DNA from: Streptomyces anulatus
GTDB lineage: Bacteria; Actinomycetota; Actinomycetes; Streptomycetales; Streptomycetaceae
DNA: 64,000 bases
Assembly: GCF_000721175.1 (NCBI RefSeq)
Contig: NZ_JOEZ01000035.1
Location: 62,001-126,000 of the forward strand
Direction of reading: 5' to 3'
Below are positions 1 to 9,662 of the stretch, piece after piece. Every line of letters begins with the position of its first letter. Positions within the stretch are counted from its first letter, which is position 1. The position numbers and the translations under genes are program-made. The notes beneath the pieces are model-generated. The model did not search any database, was not told where the DNA came from, and worked only from the letters and a program-made list of their open reading frames with translations.

Positions 1-93
1 GACGGCGGCCCCCGCCCCGCTTCCGTATGCCCGGAGGCATCCGCACCACCGATTCCGTACGCCGCTGACCGGGGCGAGTTTTCCGGCACCCCC

Positions 94-158
94 TTGACAG
101 CCTCGCCACCCTCCGGGCAATCTTCCGTTAAGTAGAAACTAACTTCCGCAATACGGAA
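94..158 (+). promoter_or_regulatory. hyi promoter region with paired TTCCG-N5-CGGAA operator boxes
   Basis: A perfect palindrome of the form TTCCG-N5-CGGAA lies at 144-158, just before the hydroxypyruvate isomerase start. A degenerate copy (TTCCG-N5-TAGAA) sits at 123-137, exactly 21 bp upstream. A TTGACA hexamer at 94-99 could be a -35 element, with a weak -10 near 117-122. The same box, also as a pair with 21-bp phase, occurs before glyoxylate carboligase at 6117-6152. This form fits an IclR-family operator such as AllR of the allantoin pathway, but the regulator assignment is inference. Bases 1-68 can be read as the tail of an upstream gene ending in TGA at 66-68, which I cannot identify. 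Confidence 0.65.
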
Positions 159-175
159 GGAGCGCCGACATCCTC

Positions 176-1015
176 ATGGGATACCCGGACCAGCGCTTCG
201 ATGTGAACCTTTCGATCCTCTTCACGGAACTCCCGCTCCTGGAGCGTCCCGCGGCAGCCGCCGCGGCGGGCTTCACCGCGGTCGAGCTGTGGTGGCCCTG
301 GATCGAGACCCCCACCCCGCCGCAGGCGGAGCTCGACGCCCTCAAGAAGGCGCTCGACGGCGCCGGCACCCGGCTGGTGGGGCTGAACCTCTACGCCGGA
401 CAGCTGCCCGGCCCCGACCGCGGCGCGCTCTCCGTGCCCGGCCCGGAGTCGGACCGCTTCAGGGCCAATATCGAGGTGGCGGCCGACTTCGCCGCCTCGG
501 TCGGCTGCACGGCGCTCAACGCGCTGTACGGCAACCGCGTCGAGGGCACGGACCCGCGGGTCCAGGACACCCTCGCCCTGGAGAACCTGGTGGCGGCCGC
601 CCGCGCGGCGGACCGCATCGGGGCGATCCTGCTCGTCGAGACCCTCAACAAGCCGGAGTCGCCGCTCTATCCGCTGGTGAGCGCACCGGCCGCGATCGAG
701 GTCGTCGACAAGGTCAACGCGGCGACGGGCCTCGGGAACGCCAAGTTCCTGCTGGACCTCTACCACCTCTCGATGAACGGCGAGGACCTGAGCCAGGCCA
801 TCAAGGCGTACGCCGCGAAGACCGGCCACGTCCAGATCGCCGACAACCCGGGACGCGGCGCGCCGGGCACCGGCTCGCTCCCCCTGGAGCGGCTCCTCGG
901 CGAGCTGAAGGACGCCGGGTACGCGGGCTGGGTCGGCCTGGAGTACAAGCCGGGCGACCGGCCGAGCGCGGAGTCCTTCGACTGGCTCCCGGCGTCGGCC
1001 CGAGCGGCCGGCTGA
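176..1015 (+). CDS. hyi: Hydroxypyruvate isomerase (TIM barrel)
   Basis: A 279-residue sugar-phosphate-isomerase-type TIM barrel. Hydroxypyruvate isomerase interconverts hydroxypyruvate and tartronate semialdehyde in glyoxylate metabolism. Visible family features are the N-terminal FDVNLSILFTELP strand, a metal/acid Glu at about residue 155 (LVETLN), Asp194 and His197 (DLYHLSMN), and a second acid Glu256 (GLEYKPG). Length is close to the roughly 260 residues usual for Hyi. The ATG at 176 follows GGAAGGAG. It is followed 87 bp later by tartronate semialdehyde reductase, with glyoxylate carboligase nearby on the other strand, so the three genes cover the glycerate pathway from glyoxylate. Paired palindromes just upstream suggest shared control with gcl. 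Confidence 0.93.
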   Translation: MGYPDQRFDVNLSILFTELPLLERPAAAAAAGFTAVELWWPWIETPTPPQAELDALKKALDGAGTRLVGLNLYAGQLPGPDRGALSVPGPESDRFRANIEVAADFAASVGCTALNALYGNRVEGTDPRVQDTLALENLVAAARAADRIGAILLVETLNKPESPLYPLVSAPAAIEVVDKVNAATGLGNAKFLLDLYHLSMNGEDLSQAIKAYAAKTGHVQIADNPGRGAPGTGSLPLERLLGELKDAGYAGWVGLEYKPGDRPSAESFDWLPASARAAG

Positions 1016-1102
1016 CCGGCCGCGGACAGGCCGGGCCGACCCTCGGTCGCGCCCGCCCCCCTCATACGTGCACACGTTTTCCAGGAAGGCACAGGCACCC
1101 TC

Positions 1103-1996
1103 ATGAGCAACAACCTCCCCAAGGTTGCGTGGATCGGTCTCGGCATCATGGGCTCCCCCATGTCCGAGAACCTGATCAAGGCCGGTTACGACGTCACCGG
1201 ATACACCCTGGAGCAGGACAAGATCGACCGGCTGGTCGCGGCCGGCGGCACCGGCGCCTCCTCGATCGCGGACGCGGTCGAGGACGCGGATGTCGTCATC
1301 ACGATGGTGCCCGCCTCTCCGCAGGTCGAGGCCATCGCCTACGGCCCCGAGGGCATCCTGGAGAACGCCAGGCGCGGCGCGCTGCTGGTGGACATGTCCT
1401 CCATCACCCCGCAGACCTCCGTGGACCTCGCCGAGAACGCGGCCGAGAAGGGCGTCCGGGTCCTGGACGCACCGGTCTCCGGCGGCGAGGCCGGCGCCAT
1501 CGAGGCGGTCCTGTCCATCATGGTCGGCGGCGAGCAGGCTGACTTCGACGCCGCGAAGCCGCTCCTGGAGGCGCTCGGCAGGACCATCGTGCTCTGCGGC
1601 CCGCACGGCTCCGGCCAGACGGTGAAGGCCGCCAACCAGCTGATCGTCGCGGTCAACATCCAGGCCTGCGCCGAGGCCGTCGTCTTCCTGGAGAAGTCCG
1701 GGGTCGACCTCGCCGCCGCGCTCGACGTCCTGGGCGGCGGTCTCGCGGGCTCGACCGTGCTGACCCGCAAGAAGGACAACTTCCTGAACCGGGACTTCGC
1801 CCCCGGCTTCCGGATCGACCTGCACCACAAGGACATGGGCATCGTCACGGACGCCGCCCGCGACGTCGGCGCGGCGCTGCCCGTCGGCGGGGTGGTCGCC
1901 CAGCTGGTCGCCTCGCTGCGCGCCCAGGGCGACGGCGGCCTGGACCACTCGGCGCTGCTGCGCTCGGTCGAGCGGCTGTCCGGCTCCCCGGTCTGA
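1103..1996 (+). CDS. glxR: 2-hydroxy-3-oxopropionate (tartronate semialdehyde) reductase
   Basis: A 297-residue beta-hydroxyacid dehydrogenase that reduces tartronate semialdehyde to D-glycerate with NAD(P)H. It shows the N-terminal Rossmann motif IGLGIMGSPM (residues 11-20), the substrate-binding DAPVSGGEAGA block (122-132) and the catalytic Lys175 in GSGQTVKAANQ. Length is typical of GarR/GlxR (about 295). It is downstream of hyi on the same strand, probably one operon, and a strong hairpin follows at 2026-2085. The related 3-hydroxyisobutyrate dehydrogenase is the alternative, but the hyi/gcl neighbourhood strongly favours GlxR. Confidence 0.93.
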   Translation: MSNNLPKVAWIGLGIMGSPMSENLIKAGYDVTGYTLEQDKIDRLVAAGGTGASSIADAVEDADVVITMVPASPQVEAIAYGPEGILENARRGALLVDMSSITPQTSVDLAENAAEKGVRVLDAPVSGGEAGAIEAVLSIMVGGEQADFDAAKPLLEALGRTIVLCGPHGSGQTVKAANQLIVAVNIQACAEAVVFLEKSGVDLAAALDVLGGGLAGSTVLTRKKDNFLNRDFAPGFRIDLHHKDMGIVTDAARDVGAALPVGGVVAQLVASLRAQGDGGLDHSALLRSVERLSGSPV

Positions 1997-2025
1997 TCCC
2001 TCCGCCCCGCGAGGGGCCCACGAAC

Positions 2026-2085
2026 TCCGGGTCGCGGCGGCGCTGACACCTGTCCTGTCGCGCCCAGGCGCTGCCGCGGCCCGGA
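2026..2085 (+). terminator. Hairpin after glxR
   Basis: Arms at 2026-2043 and 2068-2085 pair over 18 positions with two mismatches and a 24-nt loop. There is no clear T tract, as is common in high-GC actinobacteria. It separates the hyi-glxR unit from the catalase promoter. Confidence 0.6.
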
Positions 2086-2100
2086 ATCAACCCTTCGAAT

Positions 2101-2140
2101 TCAACAAACTGTTGACGTTGCCTCGCGGCGAATCTACGCT
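2101..2140 (+). promoter_or_regulatory. Catalase promoter with inverted repeat
   Basis: TTGACG (2112-2117) and TACGCT (2135-2140) are separated by 17 bp and match a vegetative-type promoter. A perfect inverted repeat TCAACA-AAC-TGTTGA (2101-2115) overlaps the -35 and would be well placed for a repressor such as a peroxide-sensing Fur/CatR-type protein. That regulator assignment is inference. The RBS GAAAGG lies 12 nt before the ATG at 2183. Confidence 0.55.
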
Positions 2141-2182
2141 CCCCAAGCCGTCAGCAGCTCGTACGAAAGGTCATCCCGCCCC

Positions 2183-3640
2183 ATGGCTAAGCGTGTGCTC
2201 ACGACCGAGTCAGGCGCCCCGGTCGCCGACAACCAGAACTCCGCCACCGCCGGTGTCGGTGGACCGATCCTCCTCCAGGACCAGCACCTCCTGGAGAAGC
2301 TCGCCCGCTTCAACCGTGAGCGCATCCCGGAGCGCGTGGTCCACGCCCGCGGTTCCGGCGCGTACGGCTACTTCGAGGTCACCGACGACGTCACCGGCTT
2401 CACCCGCGCCGGCTTCCTCTCCGAAGTGGGCAAGCGCACCGAGACGTTCATCCGCTTCTCGACCGTCGCCGACTCGCTCGGCGGCGCGGACGCGGTGCGC
2501 GACCCGCGCGGTTTCGCCCTCAAGTTCTACACGGACGAGGGCAATTACGACCTGGTCGGGAACAACACCCCGGTGTTCTTCATCAAGGACCCGATCAAGT
2601 TCCCCGACTTCATCCACTCACAGAAGCGCGACCCGTTCACGGGCAGGCAGGAGCCGGACAACGTCTGGGACTTCTGGGCGCACGCCCCCGAGGCGACGCA
2701 CCAGATCACCTGGCTGATGGGCGACCGCGGCATCCCCGCCTCGTACCGCCACATGAACGGCTACGGCTCGCACACCTACCAGTGGACGAACGCCGAGGGC
2801 GAGGCCTTCTTCGTCAAGTACCACTTCAAGACGAACCAGGGCGTGCGGTCCCTCTCCGCCGACCAGGCCGCCGAGCTGGTCGGCAAGGACGCCAACTCGC
2901 ACCAGACGGACCTCCTCCAGGCCATCGAGCGCGGCGTCAACCCGTCCTGGACGCTGTACGTCCAGGTGATGCCGGCCGCCGAGGCCGTGGACTACCGGTT
3001 CAACCCGTTCGACCTCACCAAGGTGTGGCCGCACGGCGACTACCCGCTCCAGCGGGTCGGCCGCCTGGTCCTGGACCGGAACCCGGACAACGTCTTCGCC
3101 GAGGTCGAGCAGGCCGCGTTCTCCCCGAACAACTTCGTGCCCGGCATCGGTCCGTCCCCGGACAAGATGCTCCAGGGCCGGCTGTTCGCCTACGCGGACG
3201 CGCACCGCTACCGCCTGGGCGTCAACCACACCCAGCTGCCGGTGAACGCGCCGCGGACCGCCGTCGTCGACAACTACGGGCGCGACGGCAGCCACGCGAC
3301 CCGCAACGGCTCGCGCCACGACAAGAACTACGAGCCCAACTCGTACGCCGGTCCGTCGCAGACCGACGCGGCGCTCGCCGCCCCGCTGGCGATCCACGGC
3401 TGGACGGGCACGCACGAGGCGCCCACCCACACCAAGGACGACGACTTCTTCCAGGCGGGCGAACTCTTCCGCCTCATGTCGGACGACGAGAAGGGCCGCC
3501 TGGTAGCGAACATCGCCGGAGGCCTCTCGCAGGTCACCCGCGACGACGTGATCGAGAAGAACCTCGCCCACTTCCACGCCGCCGACGCCGACTACGGCAA
3601 GCGCGTGGAGGGGGCCGTCCGCGCCCTGCGCGAGGACTAG
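2183..3640 (+). CDS. katA: Monofunctional heme catalase (clade 3 type)
   Basis: A 485-residue catalase that dismutates hydrogen peroxide in the cytoplasm. The distal active site is visible as His54 in RVVHARGSGAYG and the Asn in DLVGNNTPVFF. The proximal heme Tyr337 lies in LFAYADAHRYRLG. The size matches small-subunit catalases. The ATG at 2183 has GAAAGG upstream and a good promoter. The neighbouring glyoxylate genes make sense, since peroxisomal-type glyoxylate chemistry often goes with peroxide, but the catalase has its own promoter. Oddly, its TAG stop lies inside the CTAG end of a palindromic element (3637-3709), so the extreme C-terminus (REDstop) may have been reshaped by that insertion. 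Confidence 0.96.
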   Translation: MAKRVLTTESGAPVADNQNSATAGVGGPILLQDQHLLEKLARFNRERIPERVVHARGSGAYGYFEVTDDVTGFTRAGFLSEVGKRTETFIRFSTVADSLGGADAVRDPRGFALKFYTDEGNYDLVGNNTPVFFIKDPIKFPDFIHSQKRDPFTGRQEPDNVWDFWAHAPEATHQITWLMGDRGIPASYRHMNGYGSHTYQWTNAEGEAFFVKYHFKTNQGVRSLSADQAAELVGKDANSHQTDLLQAIERGVNPSWTLYVQVMPAAEAVDYRFNPFDLTKVWPHGDYPLQRVGRLVLDRNPDNVFAEVEQAAFSPNNFVPGIGPSPDKMLQGRLFAYADAHRYRLGVNHTQLPVNAPRTAVVDNYGRDGSHATRNGSRHDKNYEPNSYAGPSQTDAALAAPLAIHGWTGTHEAPTHTKDDDFFQAGELFRLMSDDEKGRLVANIAGGLSQVTRDDVIEKNLAHFHAADADYGKRVEGAVRALRED

Positions 3641-3709
3641 GGCGTGTTTCGAAGGTCCCGCCTGCTCGGCCCTCCGGGCGGACGGCGCTACTTTCGAAAC
3701 ACTCCCTAG
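3637..3709. repeat. Palindromic MITE/REP-like element bounded by CTAG
   Basis: Imperfect terminal inverted repeats of 18 nt (3639-3656 and 3690-3707, two mismatches), each containing TGTTTCGAA or its complement, enclose a GC-rich core. Both ends are CTAG, a tetramer rare in streptomycete DNA. The left CTAG contains the catalase stop codon. From memory, similar GTGTTTCGAAAGT palindromes recur between Streptomyces genes. I could not search for copies. Confidence 0.6.
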
Positions 3710-3922
3710 GCCATCCCCTGAACCCTGCCCGTACCGCGCACCCGGATGAGGGGTGCCGCGCGGCACGGACAGGACGACGAGGCCGCGGCGGTCGAGCGAT
3801 GCCAGTGCGGTGGTGAAGGACCCGGGGACCGTCTCCTGACCTGAAGGAGACGCCCTCCCCCGGGCCGATCGCCGCCGCCGCGGTCCCTGTCGCCCGGCGA
3901 CACCTCTGTCGCTCCCTGAACG

Positions 3923-3962
3923 AGGGCGCGGAGTACGGATACGGTCCCGTACTCCGCGCCCT
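3923..3962. terminator. Perfect 16-bp stem hairpin in catalase-gcl intergenic region
   Basis: AGGGCGCGGAGTACGG at 3923-3938 pairs perfectly with 3947-3962 across an 8-nt loop. No coding sequence is adjacent within 250 bp. A late rho-independent-type terminator or a structured RNA are both possible. The rest of 3710-4211 holds only the repeats listed separately. Confidence 0.5.
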
Positions 3963-3986
3963 TCTCCGTGCCCGGGCACGCCACCA

Positions 3987-4176
3987 CCCAGCCTGTCCGG
4001 CGTCCGAGGACGGAAGCGTGGCTCTGGAGCGGGTCGCTTCCTGCGTGGGGGACGCGGTTTCACGCCTGCTTGCGGAGCGCGGGCCTGCCAGCCCCAGGGT
4101 TCCGTCCTCAAGCGCCGGACGGGCTGGGGTGCCCGGACGGCGGTGGGGATAGCCAGCCCGTCCGGCGATTGAGGAC
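3987..4176. repeat. Three copies of a CAGCCCGTCCGGCG...GAGGAC interspersed repeat
   Basis: Copies lie at 3987-4011 (+), 4104-4129 (-) and 4153-4176 (+). Each has the core CCGTCCGGCG(N4-5)GAGGAC, with small changes. Facing copies can fold into long hairpins. This motif is familiar to me as a common intergenic repeat in Streptomyces. Its function is unknown and its copy number was not checked. Confidence 0.6.
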
Positions 4177-4211
4177 GTCTTTGGTGCGGGCCCAAGGGGC
4201 GCCGCATACAG

Positions 4212-4256
4212 GAGCAGGCCCCCGGCCCGGGGAGAATCCGGGTCGGGGGCCTGCTC
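4212..4256 (-). terminator. gcl terminator hairpin
   Basis: Arms at 4212-4230 and 4238-4256 pair over 19 bp with a single mismatch and a 7-nt loop. The hairpin starts 16 nt beyond the gcl stop codon on the minus strand. Confidence 0.75.
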
Positions 4257-4271
4257 GGTGGGGTGGGTGGG

Positions 4272-6056
<1,785 letters not shown>

Positions 6057-6116
6057 TGAGTGCTCCTGCTCGGGTTTGGTGGAGTCGGGCTCTGTCGCGC
6101 CACCTGAGAGCACCAA

Positions 6117-6152
6117 TTCCGCATTACGGAATTCTGGTTCTGCTATACGGAA
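6117..6152 (-). promoter_or_regulatory. Paired TTCCG-N5-CGGAA operator boxes upstream of gcl
   Basis: A perfect box sits at 6117-6131 and a one-mismatch box (TTCTG-N5-CGGAA) at 6138-6152. Start-to-start distance is 21 bp, about two helical turns, the same phase as at 123-158 before hyi. This is strong internal evidence for one regulator acting on both transcription units. AllR-type control is inference from the allantoin-to-glyoxylate pathway. Confidence 0.7.
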
Positions 6153-6317
6153 GCAATCTAAAAGGTGGGGCGACCTTCGTCAAGGGCCCGCAGTGCCGCT
6201 CGCCCGTACGAAGTGCGTCGATTCCCTCCCCGGAGCCTCGCTCCTGGTGGACGATGGGGGTGACGAGGGAGACACGGAGCGCAGTCGCCCGCGCGTCCGT
6301 GCCGGAGGGAGACGTTC

Positions 6318-7013
6318 GTGGAGTCCGTGCCGGTCCGGTGCCCTGTCTGCAGCCGCGACCACGCCTACAGCACACCGGCCTACCCCTGCCCGTGCGGGAC
6401 GCCCACCGCCCCGCCGCTGCTGCCGGACGCCCCGGCGGTCCAGGTCACCCACCGCAGCTGGAAGGACGCCTGGGTCACCGTCCGCTGCACGTCCTGCGCT
6501 CGGGAGGACCAGTGGCCGCAGCCCGAGCTGTGCTGCCCGTGCGGGACCGTCCTGCGGATACCGGTGCGCCCGGTGGCCGCCGCGCCGGGCTCCCCCGCGC
6601 ACATCCCCCTGCCGCGCACCGCCGCGCACCCGCGTCCGACGTTCCGGCCGATGACGATCCGCACGGGCCACGACGCGGTGAGCGCGGCCGGCCTGTATCT
6701 GACCTGGCTGGGCTACCGCGACGTCGGCCGGCCCGGGGCGGGCCCGGCCTCCGGGATCGACCTGCGGGCCGACGGGATGATCGCGCGGGTCGACTCCAGC
6801 ACCCGGCCCGCGTCGCTCCGCGCGGTCGAGACCCTCTGGCTCAACGCGCTGGGAGCCTCGGCGACCGGGGTGTTCTTCTCCCTCGCGGGATACGCGGCCG
6901 ACGCCCGGGCCCGCGCGGACGGCGTCGGACTCCCGCTCTTCGTCATGGACCTCACCGGAACCCCGCAGCCGGTGAACAGCCCCGCCGACGAGCTGGTCAG
7001 CACGGGCGCCTGA
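6318..7013 (+). CDS. Double zinc-ribbon protein with degenerate Mrr-like nuclease domain
   Basis: A 231-residue protein of unknown function. Two CxxC...CxCG zinc ribbons lie at about residues 8-26 (CPVCSRD...CPCG) and 58-78 (CTSCARE...CCPCG). The C-terminal 120 residues resemble the restriction-endonuclease-like (Mrr) fold: an AxLYLTWLGYRDV helix, a GIDLRADG strand, and GVFFSLAGYAADAR as the usual GVFVTTSGF segment. Where active nucleases have Q-x-K after GxD, this one has ARVD, so the catalytic Lys seems lost and it is probably a binding rather than a cutting protein. It starts at GTG 6318 behind GGAGGGAG. It is divergent from gcl with no obvious functional link. Confidence 0.75.
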   Translation: MESVPVRCPVCSRDHAYSTPAYPCPCGTPTAPPLLPDAPAVQVTHRSWKDAWVTVRCTSCAREDQWPQPELCCPCGTVLRIPVRPVAAAPGSPAHIPLPRTAAHPRPTFRPMTIRTGHDAVSAAGLYLTWLGYRDVGRPGAGPASGIDLRADGMIARVDSSTRPASLRAVETLWLNALGASATGVFFSLAGYAADARARADGVGLPLFVMDLTGTPQPVNSPADELVSTGA

Positions 7014-7101
7014 AGCAGGACGACAGCCCGGGCACCGCCGTCCAGGGAGTGGATCCGGCCACCACGTACCGGTCCGCCGTCCGGCGCGGCACACTGAGTA
7101 C

Positions 7102-7761
7102 ATGCGTATCCGCTCCGCCAGACGCTCGGATCTCCCGCTTCTCCAGGACATCGAGCGCGCCGCAGGGGAACCGTTCCGCGCCCTGGGCATGGCCTTCGTG
7201 GCCGACGACGATCCGCCCCCGCTCGACCTGCTGGAGAGCTACCGGCAGGCAGGACGTTGCTGGGTGGCCACCGACCCCCTCTCCGCCACCGGCGACCGGC
7301 CGCTCGGCTATGTGCTCGCCGACCCCGTCGACGACGCCCTGCACATCGAGCAGGTCTCGGTCGATCCCTCCGCCGCCCGCCGGGGCATCGGCCGGGGACT
7401 GATCGCCCACCTGGCCGCCCTGGCCGCGGCCCGGGGCATGGCGGCCCTCACCCTGACCACCTTCACCGATGTGCCGTGGAACGCCCCGTACTACCGCCGT
7501 ATCGGCTTCCGGACCCTGACCGAGGGCGAACTCACCGACGGGCTGCGGGCGATCCGGGCCGAGGAGGCCCAGCACGGCCTCGACCGCTGGCCCCGGGTCT
7601 GCATGCGGCGCGAACTGGCGCCCGTCGTCCGGCCGTCGGATGCCCGGATGCCGGATACCCGGCCGTCGGATGCTCCGGGGACCGCGAAGGCTCCGCGGAT
7701 TCCGGACACCTCGGGGGCCCCGGACGCTTCGGAAGCCGTGGCTGTCAGTGGTGGCGCGTAA
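7102..7761 (+). CDS. GNAT family N-acetyltransferase
   Basis: A 219-residue GCN5-type acetyltransferase. The acetyl-CoA pyrophosphate loop RRGIGRGLIAHL (about residues 93-104) and the NAPYYRRIGFRTL motif B region are clear. The substrate is unknown. The last 50 residues are a Pro/Ala/Asp-rich tail with repeated PSDA/PDT words, probably disordered and not needed for catalysis. The message is probably leaderless: CACACT at 7090-7095 ends exactly 6 nt before the ATG and there is no RBS. A small TTA-containing gene follows, and this gene's TAA stop lies in that gene's apparent -10 element. Confidence 0.85.
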   Translation: MRIRSARRSDLPLLQDIERAAGEPFRALGMAFVADDDPPPLDLLESYRQAGRCWVATDPLSATGDRPLGYVLADPVDDALHIEQVSVDPSAARRGIGRGLIAHLAALAAARGMAALTLTTFTDVPWNAPYYRRIGFRTLTEGELTDGLRAIRAEEAQHGLDRWPRVCMRRELAPVVRPSDARMPDTRPSDAPGTAKAPRIPDTSGAPDASEAVAVSGGA

Positions 7762-7770
7762 GCTGTGCGC

Positions 7771-7968
7771 ATGGCTTTACTCCCGGACAGCTCCCTCCCC
7801 GCAGACCGCCCCGCGCCCGCCGCCGAGCAGGCCAACGAGGCCATCCGCGCACTCGTCGACGCCTCCGGGCAGGACTGGTCCGAGGTGGAAGCGGCGACGT
7901 ACGAGGTGCTGCTCATCGAGTGGGCGGCGGCGACCCGGGGCGACCCCGACGTCATCGAAGCCGCCTGA
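7771..7968 (+). CDS. Small hypothetical protein (65 aa) with TTA codon
   Basis: A 65-residue acidic helical protein (AEQANEAIRALVDASG, WSEVEAATYEVLLIEWAAA) that I do not recognise. Its third codon is TTA (7777-7779), so translation should depend on the bldA leucyl-tRNA and be tied to development. I saw no other in-frame TTA in the genes I checked, but the check was not exhaustive. TAAGCT at 7759-7764 is placed 6 nt before the ATG as a leaderless -10, and it overlaps the stop of the acetyltransferase. A GTG two codons earlier (7765) is an alternative start. Confidence 0.65.
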   Translation: MALLPDSSLPADRPAPAAEQANEAIRALVDASGQDWSEVEAATYEVLLIEWAAATRGDPDVIEAA

Positions 7969-8036
7969 CCCGGCGCCCCTCCCGCTCGGTCCGCGTACAC
8001 CAGGCGCACTCCGCTCACGTCCCAGGCGCACTCCGC

Positions 8037-9662
8037 TCAGTCCGCGTACGTCTCGCGGAGCTCGATCTTGCGGACCTTCCCGCTGACCGTCATCGGGAAG
8101 GTCTCCAGGATCCGCAGTCTGCGCGGGATCTTGTAGTGCGCGAGCCGCTCCCGGCAGTGCGCGGTGACCTCATCCAGGGTGGGCGGGTCGGCCGGGTCCC
8201 GCGGGATGACGCAGGCCAGGATCTCCTCGCCGTATCGCTCGTCGGGCACCCCGACCACCTGGACGTCGGCGATCTTCGGATGGCTGTACAGGAACTCCTC
8301 GATCTCCCGTGGGTACACGTTCTCGCCGCCCCGGATGATCATGTCCTTGATCCGGCCGACGATCTGGACGTATCCGTCCTCGCGCATCACCGCGAGGTCT
8401 CCCGTGTGCATCCACCGCCCGGCGTCGACGACTTCGGCGGTGCGGTCGGGCTGGTCCCAGTAGCCGAGCATCACGCTGTAGCCCCGGGTGCGCAGTTCGC
8501 CGGCGCTGCCGCGCGGCAGCGTGACGCCGGTGACCGGGTCGACGACCTTGACCTCGATGTGCGGCAGCGCGCGGCCCACCGTGCCCGTGCGTCGCTCCAG
8601 GTCGTCGTCGCGGCGGGTCTGGGTCGAGACGGGCGACGTCTCCGTCATCCCGTAGCAGATGGACACCTCGGCCATGTGCATCTCGGCGACGACCCGCTTC
8701 ATCACCTCGGCCGGGCAGGGTGAACCGGCCATGATCCCGGTGCGCAGCGAGGAGAGGTCGTATGCGGCGAAGTCCGGCAGGTTCAGTTCGGCGATGAACA
8801 TGGTGGGCACGCCGTACAGCGAGGTGCAGCGCTCCTGCTGGACGGCGGCCAGCACGGCGGCGGGCTCGAAGGACGGGCCCGGGATCACGATGCAGGCACC
8901 GTGCGAGGTGATGGCGAGGTTGCCCATCACCATGCCGAAGCAGTGAAAGAAGGGCACCGGGAGGCAGACCCGGTCCGCCTCGGTGTAGGCGATCGTCTCG
9001 CCCACGAAGTACCCGTTGTTGAGGATGTTGTGGTGGGAGAGCGTCGCCCCCTTGGGGAAGCCCGTGGTTCCCGAGGTGTACTGGATGTTGATCGGGTCGT
9101 CGCAGGACAGCTCGGCCTCGCGGGCGGCCAGTTGCTCCTGGGTGACGGCGTGCGCGGCGGCGGTCAGCTCGTCCCAGGACGGGTCGCCGATGTAGTGGAC
9201 GGCGCGCAGGTCCGGGCAGTCGGCGCGGACCTGGTCGACGAGGGTGCGGTAGTCGCTGGTGCGGTGGGAGAGGGAGGCGACCAGCAGGGAGATGCCGGCC
9301 TGCTTCAGGACGAACTCCACCTCGTGGGCGCGGTAGGCCGGGTTGATGGTGACCATGACGGCCCCGATCCGGGCCGTGGCGTACTGGACGAGCACCCACT
9401 CGGGGCAGTTGACCGCCCAGATGCCGACCCGGTCGCCCTTCGCCACCCCCGACGCCATCAGGGCGCGGGCCAGCACATCGACGTCCGCGGCGAATTCCGT
9501 GTACGTCCAGCGGCGGCCCGACGCCACGTCGACCAGTGCCTCGCGGTCGCCGTGCGCGGCGGCCGTCCGGTCCAGGTTGCGGCCGATGGTATCGCCGAGC
9601 AGCTCCGTGTCACCGGTGCCGTGCGCGTAGGACAGCTTCTCGTGTGCCGGCTCGCCGCTCAC
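8037..9662 (-). CDS. Fatty-acyl-CoA synthetase (AMP-binding, FadD-like)
   Basis: A 541-residue ANL-superfamily ligase that activates a carboxylic acid, probably a medium or long chain fatty acid, to its CoA ester through an acyl-adenylate. Motifs in order: [16 protein letters not shown]-loop, [24 protein letters not shown] hinge region, [17 protein letters not shown], and the C-terminal catalytic Lys in TVSGKVRK. The GTG start at 9662 overlaps the TGA of the upstream ligase (GTGA), so the two are translationally coupled. A much longer open frame continues upstream, but it is antisense shadow of other genes. Confidence 0.92.
   Translation of the reverse strand: MSGEPAHEKLSYAHGTGDTELLGDTIGRNLDRTAAAHGDREALVDVASGRRWTYTEFAADVDVLARALMASGVAKGDRVGIWAVNCPEWVLVQYATARIGAVMVTINPAYRAHEVEFVLKQAGISLLVASLSHRTSDYRTLVDQVRADCPDLRAVHYIGDPSWDELTAAAHAVTQEQLAAREAELSCDDPINIQYTSGTTGFPKGATLSHHNILNNGYFVGETIAYTEADRVCLPVPFFHCFGMVMGNLAITSHGACIVIPGPSFEPAAVLAAVQQERCTSLYGVPTMFIAELNLPDFAAYDLSSLRTGIMAGSPCPAEVMKRVVAEMHMAEVSICYGMTETSPVSTQTRRDDDLERRTGTVGRALPHIEVKVVDPVTGVTLPRGSAGELRTRGYSVMLGYWDQPDRTAEVVDAGRWMHTGDLAVMREDGYVQIVGRIKDMIIRGGENVYPREIEEFLYSHPKIADVQVVGVPDERYGEEILACVIPRDPADPPTLDEVTAHCRERLAHYKIPRRLRILETFPMTVSGKVRKIELRETYAD

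Noticed and set aside
128..1948. A long minus-strand open frame over hyi and glxR
   Set aside because: Low-complexity Arg/Gly/Asp-rich translation typical of GC-rich antisense frames, with no domain, over two well-recognised genes.
3706..3987. A 93-codon minus-strand frame between catalase and gcl
   Set aside because: No RBS, no recognisable domain, and it covers a perfect hairpin and repeats.
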